Source: Bellilinea sp.
GTDB taxonomy: Bacteria > Chloroflexota > Anaerolineae > Anaerolineales > Anaerolineaceae
Length of the DNA stretch: 64,000 nucleotides
Assembly (NCBI GenBank): GCA_026003615.1
Contig: BPHQ01000002.1
Span: 1 to 64,000, forward strand
Reading direction: 5' to 3'
The position numbers were made by a program, and so were the translations under genes. The notes beneath the pieces were generated by a model. It was not told where the DNA came from, made no database searches, and worked only from the letters and a program-made list of their open reading frames with translations. Shown here in pieces: positions 7,398 to 15,023 of the stretch. Position 1 is the first letter of the stretch. Every line of letters starts with the position of its first letter.

Positions 7398-7976
7398 TTA
7401 TCTTCCAGATTGCTGCACAGCCTGAATTTCAAGCCGTGCAATTTCGTTTTGTAAACTTTGTCGAACCAGTGGATCGGTGGTCTTAGCCAGTTCGGTTTTC
7501 AATGCTTCGGCTTTTTGCAGCGCAGCACTGGCTTGCGGTGATAACGATCCAATTTCACGCAGGACGGGGCCGCTTCCGCCGCGTTTTTCCAGTTCCTCAA
7601 TGACCACAGCCAGTTTAGCCATATCATTTGCAACCGTGTTCAGCGACTTGCGCAAATCTGCAATTTCAGATTTGGTCATGTCGGCAACTTTTTCGCTGAG
7701 CGCCAATTGGTCATTGATTTTTTCCACCAATCCAAATTCTTGCAAGATAGCGAGAACGATTTCTTTGACTTCATCGGCAGTAACCCCTTTCGGCTGCTCT
7801 TCAGCCGCTTTTTCCGATTCGTTCTCCGAATCACTCTGGGCTTCTTCTGAAGTCTCACTCTCAACGTTCTCGTTTTCTTCGATAATGGCAGCCAATTCAT
7901 CGGCGATAACGGATATCTCTTCTTCGCTCAAATCGCCTAACCGCTTTTTGAGAGTAGTTAAAATTTTGTCCTTCAT
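7398..7976 (-). CDS. Possible separate scaffold protein from an internal start
   Basis: This in-frame product of the protease-scaffold gene would start MKDKILTTLKKRLGDLSEEE, exactly where the protease-like part ends. It would contain the acidic, coiled-coil scaffold region only (192 residues). The start has its own ribosome site, GAGGT then four bases and ATG. Nested scaffolds of this kind are known in other tailed phages such as lambda (C/Nu3). An exact prophage palindrome lies just upstream at 7991-7999. Confidence 0.5.
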   Translation of the reverse strand: MKDKILTTLKKRLGDLSEEEISVIADELAAIIEENENVESETSEEAQSDSENESEKAAEEQPKGVTADEVKEIVLAILQEFGLVEKINDQLALSEKVADMTKSEIADLRKSLNTVANDMAKLAVVIEELEKRGGSGPVLREIGSLSPQASAALQKAEALKTELAKTTDPLVRQSLQNEIARLEIQAVQQSGR

Positions 7977-8738
7977 GGTTACCTCGTTTTTACTGAGTAT
8001 GGTTTGAGTTCCATCCGCTTTGACCATTTCAATAATCGCTCCTGGAATACAAGGCAGATCAACCAGACTGATTTCATTTGGAATGGCTTCATAGCGGATA
8101 TAACCTTTGTTCATTTCATCCGGCCAACGCCGGCCGTACGTGCCGCCAATCGAAAAACCGGTAAACACGCCCTCGATGACTTTTTGCCAGGCTTCGCTGT
8201 CCACCACCTTTACACCTACACGAATTGATTTGGCGGCATCATCGAATAACAATTTGATCACCTTGCCAACCGCCTTGCTGGTGTGACTGTCCCGCACATT
8301 ACCGAGACTTTTTCCCTTGCTGGCTTTATGGACGCGTTTTGACCATTCCCAGAAATGCGGTTTGGATTTGGCGTAATCCATAATCTCACCGCTCGAATCC
8401 GGCTGTTCCGCAGCTGCAATTCCCCACACTTCGCGGCGCGCTTCAACGACCTTTTGCAGCGGTACAAAATAGGTCAGGCCTTTTTCTGCCTTTTCCTCGG
8501 CTTCTTCAAAGGCAATCGGCTCGTAATCATGTGCCTTCAGCCATTGGCGCGCTTCTTCAGCAGAAAATTTGTCCGCATCAAAGCGAATCGCCTGCAAGGT
8601 CATACTGTCTTCGCCCTTCAATCTTCCAAAAATAGCGTGAATCCCTTCACCGAACTTGTCGTTTTCTCGGCGAAATGAATCGGCATCAAAGCGGTCTGGA
8701 TCAATCAGTCTGGCAGCATGTTCACTAGGATATGGCAT
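7398..8738 (-). CDS. Prohead protease-scaffold fusion (XkdF-like), with internal scaffold start
   Basis: I choose ATG 8738 (MPYPSEHAARLIDPDRFDAD, GGAG six bases upstream) over an ATG 17 codons earlier. The 446-residue product has an N-terminal protease-like part (about 1-245) with VWGIAAAEQPDSSGEIMDYA, VFTGFSIGGTYG and EISLVDLPCIPGA, matching the XkdF-like/prohead protease family. A long acidic, helical C-terminus (about 255-446) looks like scaffold. Inside it an ATG at 7976 preceded by GAGGT (five-base spacing) could start a separate 192-residue scaffold protein. The gene lies downstream of a promoter and a structured leader RNA (8754-8944) and just before the capsid gene. Confidence 0.85.
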   Translation of the reverse strand: MPYPSEHAARLIDPDRFDADSFRRENDKFGEGIHAIFGRLKGEDSMTLQAIRFDADKFSAEEARQWLKAHDYEPIAFEEAEEKAEKGLTYFVPLQKVVEARREVWGIAAAEQPDSSGEIMDYAKSKPHFWEWSKRVHKASKGKSLGNVRDSHTSKAVGKVIKLLFDDAAKSIRVGVKVVDSEAWQKVIEGVFTGFSIGGTYGRRWPDEMNKGYIRYEAIPNEISLVDLPCIPGAIIEMVKADGTQTILSKNEVTMKDKILTTLKKRLGDLSEEEISVIADELAAIIEENENVESETSEEAQSDSENESEKAAEEQPKGVTADEVKEIVLAILQEFGLVEKINDQLALSEKVADMTKSEIADLRKSLNTVANDMAKLAVVIEELEKRGGSGPVLREIGSLSPQASAALQKAEALKTELAKTTDPLVRQSLQNEIARLEIQAVQQSGR

Positions 8739-8753
8739 ACTTAACTCCAAAAC

Positions 8754-8909
8754 AAAAAAGCGTCCTGCAATGTCTAGCAAACCTCTCAAGAGGTTTCAAA
8801 CATCACAGGACGTACATCGCCCTCTTTACTCTCGCTAGACCCGTTTTTCAGGACGCAAGTCGTCCTCTCCATTCCGCAGTCTAGCAAAGCCCTTCCGAGC
8901 CGAATTGTT
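8754..8909 (-). ncRNA. Structured leader RNA with a possible conformational switch and terminator
   Basis: This transcript would start about 8909 from the promoter at 8916-8944. Read on the minus strand, GCUAGAC (8885-8879) can pair with GUCUAGC (8840-8834), enclosing a second hairpin AGGACG/CGUCCU (8866-8850). Further on, CGUCCUG (8812-8806) pairs with CAGGACG (8767-8761), enclosing AAACCUC-UUGA-GAGGUUU (about 8798-8781), followed by U6 (8759-8754): an intrinsic terminator. A second GCUAGAC (8778-8772) inside the terminator could instead pair with the same GUCUAGC, so two folds exclude each other. I recognise no known family. Confidence 0.6.
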
Positions 8910-8915
8910 ACTTCA

Positions 8916-8944
8916 ATTATAGAACATTTTTACCGTAAATTCAA
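8916..8944 (-). promoter_or_regulatory. Sigma70-type promoter before the protease-scaffold gene
   Basis: TTGAAT (complement of 8939-8944) and TATAAT (complement of 8916-8921) are 17 bases apart. The -35 box overlaps the stop codon of the upstream gene. Transcription would begin near 8909 and first make the structured leader. Confidence 0.75.
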
Positions 8945-9537
8945 GCACTTTTTAGAATACTTTCAGCAATTTTTTCAACCGCTTCCTCGAAAAGTTTTAC
9001 GATCCGTTCCTTCGTTTGCTCAATCGCCGGCATAAAATATGGATGCGGTTTTGTTCCAAATTTGCGAATATGCGCCCAGATCGCCCGCGCCGCCTGGCGG
9101 TTTTCATCCACCTGCCGTTTCTTTCCGCCCAATCTGCGCCCTGTTTTGACTGAGTACACTCCGGCTAGCCGCTTGATCTCAACAAACTTATACAACGGCT
9201 GACCCGGTTCGGTAATCGAAAGCGGCGGCGTGTGCGGCTTCGTTCCGTATTCCACTGCCTGCGCATACGGCAAACCCCGCCCTGCGCCGATTTCTACAAA
9301 TATCGCCTCTTTGGTTACCTGAACCTCACTGGAAGATACGCTACCGCGCAAATCGCCGGTAACGACACTGTCATTATCAGTCAGGTTTTGCTTGATTTGG
9401 TCTTCCAGTAATTTACCGGATTGTGCCATTGCATCGCGAATGGGAAAATAAACTTCCTCTCGCAAATCACTACTTTGTTCAATTAATTCTATAAGTTTCT
9501 CCAAGCCCTTAATTACCAAATCTTTTTTGGTTGACAT
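8941..9537 (-). CDS. HK97 gp10-like head-tail / minor capsid protein
   Basis: A 198-residue protein with the family hallmark of HK97 gp10-type proteins: GDLRGSVSS (about 61-69), then VEIGAGRGLPYAQAVEYGTK (the conserved 'YAxxVEyGT' motif) and near the C-terminus FGTKPHPYFMPAIEQTKERI ('PxPFMxPA'). These proteins join head and tail. The gene lies unusually early, between the MuF head gene and the protease, rather than after the connector. A GAGG site is nine bases before the ATG. Confidence 0.8.
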   Translation of the reverse strand: MSTKKDLVIKGLEKLIELIEQSSDLREEVYFPIRDAMAQSGKLLEDQIKQNLTDNDSVVTGDLRGSVSSSEVQVTKEAIFVEIGAGRGLPYAQAVEYGTKPHTPPLSITEPGQPLYKFVEIKRLAGVYSVKTGRRLGGKKRQVDENRQAARAIWAHIRKFGTKPHPYFMPAIEQTKERIVKLFEEAVEKIAESILKSA

Positions 9538-9538
9538 A

Positions 9539-9567
9539 TTGAAATTGCCTCTTATCTATGCTAAAAT
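9539..9567 (+). promoter_or_regulatory. Plus-strand promoter of the 9574-9667 small RNA
   Basis: TTGAAA (9539-9544) and TAAAAT (9562-9567) are separated by 17 bases. The predicted transcription start is near 9574, the first base of the closing stem of the small RNA. Confidence 0.65.
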
Positions 9568-9573
9568 AATCAT

Positions 9574-9667
9574 GCGCTTGGGGTGTAGTCGCCCAGAGCA
9601 CGCCTTGAGAAGACCGGGATGGTGGGCGCTCCGGCAGGCGCAAAGCCCGAAAGGGCTTTTATTTTTT
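9574..9667 (+). ncRNA. Putative small RNA with own promoter and terminator
   Basis: This roughly 94-nt transcript fills the 120-bp gap between two head genes, on the strand opposite to them. The first seven bases GCGCUUG (9574-9580) pair with CAGGCGC (9635-9641). Inside are hairpin GGGUG/CGCCC and a longer arm closed by GAGC/GCUC. It ends with an intrinsic terminator, AAAGCCC-GAAA-GGGCUUU plus a U-rich tail (9642-9667). Promoter, closed fold and terminator fit together with no spare sequence. The transcript has no convincing protein frame. I recognise no known family; a role in the lysogen or antisense control of late mRNA is conceivable. Confidence 0.6.
9642..9667 (+). terminator. Intrinsic terminator of the small RNA
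   Basis: Perfect 7-bp stem AAAGCCC/GGGCTTT with GAAA loop, followed by TATTTTTT. It overlaps the last codons of the opposing MuF gene. In the minus direction only three T residues follow the stem, so it is weak that way. Confidence 0.75.
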
Positions 9668-10768
9668 AGGCGGTTTGTGAACTCGATGGAATGTGACCAT
9701 AAACGGTGAACCTTCACCAGGTGAAACGACAATCACCCACCATTTTCCACTTTTGTCTTGTATATAATGTCGAACATCATTAAACTTTCCCGGCTTTTGA
9801 ATGCTTCCTTCAATACGGTTGATTAGCTCTTGCAAAGATTGACTTGTTGATTCTGGATGTCCGAACTTAGCATGACGCAAACGCTCACCGGTTACCCGTA
9901 CTCCTCCGATCTCAGTATAAGCCTGTATGTCTGTTATTTCCTCAATACTGTTTCGCCGGTTATTTCTTAACGGATGATCGGTAGGTAAATATTTCACCTG
10001 ATCCAGCGTCACCGGCGCAACCGCACAACGACAATGCGGATGACGCGGCGGCAAGCCATCACCAAATTTCGGATCAATGTAGAACTTTTCGCCCAGCCGA
10101 ATCGTTTTGTTGTGCAATTCCTTACACTTTGGACACGCGCCCGTTTGCCCATCTAACCAACGCATTCCACGTACCACGCCGCTTTCCTCATAGCCGAGTT
10201 TAGCCCCCTGAGCATGAGCACGAATAACCTCTGTCCGCGCAATTCGAGCCGCCCGCCAATCTGGGAAAACGGTTTGCTCTGCATCATTCCGCAGACCGGC
10301 AATTTCATCTCGAATTTGATAGATGGTCTTGCCTTCGCTCAAACCAGCGGTCACTATTTGAGAAATGCCCGTTTGTATGTCCGGTAAAATACCGGTTACC
10401 AGTTTACCCGCGTTTTGCCTCGCCCATTCCACTGCGGCTGGCTGAATATAATCCCAAGACAAGTTCATGGCCAACTGACGCCCGGCACTGTGACTGCCGG
10501 CTCTCATGGCACTGAGTATATTGCTGGTCAAAATCTCGGCTAATTTCTCGCTCCAGGTTTTCCACCAAACCTGATCATTTAGTCGGGCTAGAATGAAGCC
10601 GGGCAGCGGTTCGTCTTTTGCTATTTTCTTCACACCTATCAGGTCATCGAGGAATTCAGTAAACCAGCGCATCAATGCTTGCTGCAGCTCCTCCTCTAAC
10701 CGTTCCAGCAAACTTTTTACCCGATTCGCGGCATATTCGGGATGATACGGCTCAACTTGCTTTTCCAA
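9659..10768 (-). CDS. MuF-type phage head morphogenesis protein with C-terminal toxin-like domain
   Basis: A 369-residue protein. Residues about 1-255 are the SPP1 gp7/Mu F minor head protein: ARIARTEVIRAHAQGAKLGY (174-193), MRWLDGQTGACPKCKELHN (202-220) and the HPHCRCAV motif (243-250), which form the family's Cys/His signature. It is packaged with the head and may be ejected with DNA. Residues about 281-369 are an added domain with RHAKFGHPE (298-306), DVRHYI and a WWVIVVSPGE strand. This resembles the small nuclease-like domains (PBECR/BECR type) found fused to MuF in temperate phages, some of which are polymorphic toxins. The first part is firm, the second tentative. Confidence 0.85.
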   Translation of the reverse strand: MEKQVEPYHPEYAANRVKSLLERLEEELQQALMRWFTEFLDDLIGVKKIAKDEPLPGFILARLNDQVWWKTWSEKLAEILTSNILSAMRAGSHSAGRQLAMNLSWDYIQPAAVEWARQNAGKLVTGILPDIQTGISQIVTAGLSEGKTIYQIRDEIAGLRNDAEQTVFPDWRAARIARTEVIRAHAQGAKLGYEESGVVRGMRWLDGQTGACPKCKELHNKTIRLGEKFYIDPKFGDGLPPRHPHCRCAVAPVTLDQVKYLPTDHPLRNNRRNSIEEITDIQAYTEIGGVRVTGERLRHAKFGHPESTSQSLQELINRIEGSIQKPGKFNDVRHYIQDKSGKWWVIVVSPGEGSPFMVTFHRVHKPPKK

Positions 10769-10769
10769 A

Positions 10770-12347
10770 TCATGGGTAGCAAAAGGGTTGCTCTTCCCCG
10801 ACCTCCTGAGCGGGGAGCAGACATTTCAACAGATACTGAGTGTGTTGAAGATAGTTTTTTGCTTTCTCGAAAGAGTTATCAATGTCTTCCAAAGATTCAG
10901 CTTTTTCAAGCTCTTTTACAATTCGAGAATATAAATTACTAGGAATAATCTGACTGTAAAAAACCGAAAACCTTTGCCCACGCTTAAACTCACGTCTCGC
11001 CCGTTCACGCCAATCGGCTAAATCAGCCTTGATCGCTCGTTGTAAAAATGGCACTAATTGGGAAATATCTCCATGTTGAGATGTATCCCGAAACTCCATC
11101 GGCACCCCCAACCGCTCCTGCACATAGGCCGGTGAGTATACTCCCATCGAGAGGTACACCTGATCAATCTGCGCCCGGCGCAGCTCATCTTCCGGTGGTT
11201 CTAGACCAATCCACTTAAATTCCAAATCCGGCCTGTGCAAATAATCCCGAATAAGCCTATCAAACAAAGATTTGAGATACCCCGTGATGGGTCCAATCAT
11301 CGAACGATAATGAGCATTTTCCATGCCTTGAACGTATCCCGATCCGCCAAGACCGGATGATGGAATGAGACCGAACTCCGCTGGATTGTTGCCAAACGCC
11401 CAGCAGACAACCAGCATCAGCCACTTATCCACTTCAATTTTGTCTGCATCCCCCTGCTGCGGCTGAAAAATGGACTGCGCCCCATTGCCCGGCACAAACA
11501 AGATTTTGCTTGCACGCTGAATATCTCCCTTTGCCAATGCATCAAAATACTCAGTAAATGTGGCTAATTGCTCCGGCGTCCAATCCGGCGACACACTCAC
11601 CAGCACACCTGGGATGTTGCCTTCCGTGAACCAACCCAGACGCACTGCATCATGCCGAATCGCCGTGTTGATCGCCATGAGTGCCCACTCAATGGGACTT
11701 TCTCCATACGGCGTGTGGGTCTTCGTATTGAGCGGCGCGTAGATCAGGCGATCTGCTGAATAATGTGTTGCCGGCATCCCATACAACATTTGCAAATAAG
11801 CCGGCAGCGGCGGTCTCGGAATGCGGCCGCGCAGATCAAGCAACGGTCGAATAGTAGCACCATCAATTAAATCCAAAGAAACCAGTTTTCCATTTTGAAT
11901 GTCGGGATAAATTGTCACCGCATCAATCGTCAACAACGTTTCTAGCAGCTGATTTACCCACGAGTCAAAATCGTGTACACCGTCCGGTTGCTCAAAGAAT
12001 TTTACCACTTCCTTTGTGACAACCTGATAACCAATTCCCTGCTTTACACGCGGAATGATGTCCCACTCCAAACCGCGCATCGTCCGCTTGATCAACTCGA
12101 TGTTCAAACGGATTTCTTTGCTGGTTTGCGCCAGAGCGCGCAGCACAGAAAACGGCAATACGCCAAAACCAGCCCGCGGCACGGTCACCAGATTGATACC
12201 TGGCTGATACTCAAACAAACGCGGCGGCTCATCATCCAGTAATGGCTGCGGCGGCGCACCAGGACCAAATAAAGCCGCATTTGCTGCTTGCGCCATTTGA
12301 ACCAATGCGCCCAACCGCTCGGTCAGGTCAGTTTTGATAGCGTCCAT
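10770..12347 (-). CDS. Phage portal protein
   Basis: The portal forms the dodecameric channel through which DNA enters and leaves the head. I choose ATG 12347 (MDAIKTDLTERLGALVQMAQ), which has GGAG seven bases upstream; an ATG 15 codons earlier is possible. Recognisable parts are RAGFGVLPFSVLRALAQTSK with the following wing region, YGMPATHYSADRLIYAPLNT, PYGESPIEWALMAINTAIRH, and WAFGNNPAEFGLIPSSGLGG, all typical of phage portals. It overlaps the terminase end by 20 bases and is followed by the MuF gene after one base, the usual terminase-portal-MuF order. Confidence 0.9.
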   Translation of the reverse strand: MDAIKTDLTERLGALVQMAQAANAALFGPGAPPQPLLDDEPPRLFEYQPGINLVTVPRAGFGVLPFSVLRALAQTSKEIRLNIELIKRTMRGLEWDIIPRVKQGIGYQVVTKEVVKFFEQPDGVHDFDSWVNQLLETLLTIDAVTIYPDIQNGKLVSLDLIDGATIRPLLDLRGRIPRPPLPAYLQMLYGMPATHYSADRLIYAPLNTKTHTPYGESPIEWALMAINTAIRHDAVRLGWFTEGNIPGVLVSVSPDWTPEQLATFTEYFDALAKGDIQRASKILFVPGNGAQSIFQPQQGDADKIEVDKWLMLVVCWAFGNNPAEFGLIPSSGLGGSGYVQGMENAHYRSMIGPITGYLKSLFDRLIRDYLHRPDLEFKWIGLEPPEDELRRAQIDQVYLSMGVYSPAYVQERLGVPMEFRDTSQHGDISQLVPFLQRAIKADLADWRERARREFKRGQRFSVFYSQIIPSNLYSRIVKELEKAESLEDIDNSFEKAKNYLQHTQYLLKCLLPAQEVGEEQPFCYP

Positions 12348-13557
12348 TCTTCTTCTCCAATTCCCTGCGATAGAAATCGGCAAGCCCAGCATAATTACCT
12401 TGCAAGGCGTTGAAAGCCCCTACAGTTGCATCTACCTGATCATCATGTTCAGCAGCCGGGAAAGCACAAATCTCGTCCAGCCAGCTGTTGTTCCATGCGC
12501 CACGAAGTAATCGCACCCTGCCCTGCTCAGCTCGCGCCAGAAAAGCATTAGCACGCGTAACTTTATCCTTATGCAAAGTCACTCCCCGAAAAGCAATTCC
12601 CGCCAGTGTGGGTTCTGCATGTAGCAGGTCAAGCATACCTCGCTGCGTCCCAACTGCCTCCACATACTGAGTACAAACGCTCTCGTCCGCCCGTGCAGTA
12701 CTGCCAATAATGCGGATCAGTGCCGGCCACTCCCAGCGCCCGCGTACACAGTCCATTACATAGACAAAGCCATCTTTATCAATGCCCACCTTGACGCCTG
12801 CTGAATAATCTGCCAGCGTTTTTGTGCTGGCGGCTAAATCCCAATAGCGAGCCACTTTAACCAAAGCGGGCGAATCTTCCACAAGTTCAAAAAATTCTCT
12901 ACGGAATAACGCACCTTCTAATTGAACAAATTCTGCTTCGTATTCCTGCCGATAAACCAACGCAGGCAAGTGTTGACGCGCCGACTCCAATTCCAATTTA
13001 TCTAAAAATGGATTGGCCGAAGATGGCAATTGCCACGATTGCCAATTCGGATCATTGTCTTCCATGCGAAATAATTCGTAAAAATAATTGAAGCCGGCCG
13101 GGGTGGAGATAAAAATTGCCTTGCCCATGCGATCCGTTAATGCCGGTCGCAATTCAGTTTCCCAAATCTTTTTCAAGTCTTTAATATACGCAGCTTCATC
13201 CACCACAACCAACGAAAGTCCTTCCCCGCGCAATCCACCCTCGCTGTCAGCCGAATTGATACTGATCCAGCCTCCTGAAGCAGTCGCAATCCGCCGCTCG
13301 CCTCGCCGAAGAGTTAATAAGCCAGAAAGAGGAACACTTAATTCTTCAAACAGTCTCCAGCCAATCATAGCCTTGTCAAATGACGGTGCAATCCACATCA
13401 CAGAACCACCGCGCAGTGCCTCATCTAGTGCCAGCAAAACTGCCAAACGAGTCTTGCCAAAACGCCGGCCGCAGCAAACCACCCGAAAACGCTTTGGGCT
13501 AAATGCTATCTCCGCTTGTTTCCTGTGAAGCGCCGGAAGTCTCACTCTGACCGACAT
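12328..13557 (-). CDS. Terminase large subunit
   Basis: A 409-residue DNA-packaging motor. The ATPase half has a Walker A-like GRRFGKT (30-36), Walker B LVVVDEAA (116-123) and the coupling segment FISTPAG (149-155). The nuclease half has YWDLAAS (238-244), with the first metal-binding Asp, and HDDQVDA (about 371-377) at the end. It cuts concatemeric DNA and pumps it through the portal. It starts inside the end of the small subunit gene and runs into the portal. All key motifs are intact. Confidence 0.95.
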   Translation of the reverse strand: MSVRVRLPALHRKQAEIAFSPKRFRVVCCGRRFGKTRLAVLLALDEALRGGSVMWIAPSFDKAMIGWRLFEELSVPLSGLLTLRRGERRIATASGGWISINSADSEGGLRGEGLSLVVVDEAAYIKDLKKIWETELRPALTDRMGKAIFISTPAGFNYFYELFRMEDNDPNWQSWQLPSSANPFLDKLELESARQHLPALVYRQEYEAEFVQLEGALFRREFFELVEDSPALVKVARYWDLAASTKTLADYSAGVKVGIDKDGFVYVMDCVRGRWEWPALIRIIGSTARADESVCTQYVEAVGTQRGMLDLLHAEPTLAGIAFRGVTLHKDKVTRANAFLARAEQGRVRLLRGAWNNSWLDEICAFPAAEHDDQVDATVGAFNALQGNYAGLADFYRRELEKKNGRYQN

Positions 13558-13891
13558 CTATCGTTCTCCATTCAACCTCAATTTTGATTGGCTGCCCCCC
13601 GGAAGTAATATCGACGCTGTCACCAAATTTAGTTCGTCTAGTTCTTGCCAACCACCACTTGGCACTGTTCTCGTCACCCCCTTTTATCTTTTCCACAATG
13701 GTCAACTCGGCAACATCGTTGACTGTTTCGGATTCATCCTGCATCATCCGAGAAAGTTCCTCATCAGCACGGATGGCGTCACGCACAGCACCCCAGGAAT
13801 ATCCCGCTTTGCGGGCTACAATCATCACGATTCCCCCGCTTCCTGGAATGGCTTTTTTGATTCGGTTACGCGAAATTCTAGCTCTGGTCAT
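13499..13891 (-). CDS. Terminase small subunit-like protein
   Basis: A 130-residue protein with a basic N-terminus (MTRARISRNRIKKAIPGSGG), a helix-turn-helix-like part (about 21-45: IVMIVARKAGYSWGAVRDAI) and later TIVEKIKGGDENSAKWWLAR. This last segment is typical of small terminase-like proteins ('A...L...i..gd..aakwyL...'). Small terminases bind the packaging site and direct the large subunit. It sits immediately before the large subunit and overlaps it by 59 bases. Confidence 0.75.
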   Translation of the reverse strand: MTRARISRNRIKKAIPGSGGIVMIVARKAGYSWGAVRDAIRADEELSRMMQDESETVNDVAELTIVEKIKGGDENSAKWWLARTRRTKFGDSVDITSGGQPIKIEVEWRTIDVGQSETSGASQETSGDSI

Positions 13892-13918
13892 AGGGTATTG
13901 AATCTAATCTTACATAAC

Positions 13919-13953
13919 AAAAAACCCGGAAACAGTTTTTACACTGCTCCGGG
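13919..13953 (-). terminator. Intrinsic terminator between early and late gene blocks
   Basis: On the minus strand CCCGGA (13953-13948) pairs with TCCGGG (13930-13925), with CAG/CTG inside, and six T residues follow (13924-13919). The stop codon of the YezD-like gene lies in the hairpin. This would end the replication-gene transcript just before the terminase genes, which must then have their own promoter in the 13892-13920 gap or depend on antitermination. Confidence 0.7.
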
Positions 13954-14154
13954 ATTCAATGCCTCGGTCGAGCTTTCGTCTCTTATTTTATCATTTTTAT
14001 TATTTCGTGCAACCCGAATAAAGGTACTAGATTCGATTAATTTTATATGTCCCCCATAGATTTCAATAACCACCCGCCCAAATCCTGTTCCTTCACACAC
14101 CTGGCGGATGGCATTCAATACAGCAGCATCTTCCTGAGACATTTCTAACATCAT
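13939..14154 (-). CDS. YezD-like small protein (DUF2292 type)
   Basis: A 71-residue protein. Residues about 9-42 (VLNAIRQVCEGTGFGRVVIE followed by IYGGHIKLIE) match the short YezD/DUF2292 pattern, a helix followed by 'G.V.I.I.dG.i..Ie'. Function in the family is unknown. It overlaps the primase stop by four bases (ATGA), so it belongs to the replication operon and is its last gene before the terminator. Confidence 0.6.
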   Translation of the reverse strand: MMLEMSQEDAAVLNAIRQVCEGTGFGRVVIEIYGGHIKLIESSTFIRVARNNKNDKIRDESSTEALNPGAV

Positions 14155-15023
14155 AGTAACCTTGCCAGTGTCAAAATCGAATCACGATTGCTCAACCCGT
14201 ACAGCATTCCATACAGGTTGATTACATCCAGCGGTTTCGGAAAATTACAAACAAAGCACCCACATACCTGATGCTCAGTATCAATCCAAAACGATGGCTT
14301 TTGATCATCATGAAACGGGCACTGAGTAACCGCAAAATGGGAACCCGATTTGTGCAGAGGAGATTTGAAAAATTGTTCTATCGTGAAGGCTTTGCGCACC
14401 TTTTCAACCAGATCATCACCTGGGAGCGCATCATAACCCTTCGCCGCCGCTTCCCACGGATCTGAAGGCAAATTGGGTATGGTTAACGTATTGATCACCG
14501 GAGAAGCACTCTGCTCACTCAGTAAAAGCGCCGGGGGGAGAATGTCGGAGAGGGCTTCGATTGCTGGAATGTAGAAAGTGTTCAGCGGCTCGTAAACAAT
14601 CCCGCTCTCATGGATGCTCCCCGGTCCCGTTACAAGCCCAAAGCGCCCTTTAATGTCAACTTGTTCGACGTGGCGGTTGCGAACGGGCTGAAGAAGGCGA
14701 AAATACACATGAACGCCGCGCCTGGAGCGAACAGCAAAAGCGCGCCTGGCAACTGAGTAAACTGGCTGTTTAGTGATCCAGTTGAGCCATCTGAGGTATT
14801 CGGTTGGGCTGTCAAAATCAATTACAGTCAAACCGCTGTATCCGGTAACAATACCAAGATTCACCTGGTGGCTAAACCAATTTTTAATGACGTCCTCTGG
14901 AGCTCGTTCCAGTTGATATTGAGACCACTTCACCAGAGGTTGCTTTGAATGTAGCTTCAGAGGAACAACCGAAAATCCGCTTTGGTAGAAAAGTTGAGCA
15001 TACATGGTTGACATCCTTTTCAT
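14151..15023 (-). CDS. Bifunctional DNA primase/polymerase (Prim-Pol) with zinc finger
   Basis: A 290-residue replication protein. The N-terminal AEP/Prim-Pol domain (about 5-165) shows SVVPLKLHSKQPLVKWSQYQ, LTVIDFDSP with the metal-binding DFD (69-71), and RRGVHVYFR (101-109). The C-terminus (about 205-290) has a CHC2-type zinc motif: CPFHDDQKPSF (235-245) and CGCFVC (254-259). The order differs from bacterial DnaG, where the zinc finger comes first. It would prime phage DNA synthesis with the neighbouring ATPase. Its start codon touches an iteron (15023-15042). Several in-frame ATGs lie close together (15023, 15014, 15005). Confidence 0.85.
   Translation of the reverse strand: MKRMSTMYAQLFYQSGFSVVPLKLHSKQPLVKWSQYQLERAPEDVIKNWFSHQVNLGIVTGYSGLTVIDFDSPTEYLRWLNWITKQPVYSVARRAFAVRSRRGVHVYFRLLQPVRNRHVEQVDIKGRFGLVTGPGSIHESGIVYEPLNTFYIPAIEALSDILPPALLLSEQSASPVINTLTIPNLPSDPWEAAAKGYDALPGDDLVEKVRKAFTIEQFFKSPLHKSGSHFAVTQCPFHDDQKPSFWIDTEHQVCGCFVCNFPKPLDVINLYGMLYGLSNRDSILTLARLL

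Noticed and set aside
9574-9641. Possible tRNA in the 9.6-kb gap
   Set aside because: A 7-bp closing stem and a UUGAGAA loop are suggestive, but the anticodon stem does not pair and there is no T-arm, so it is listed as a small RNA.
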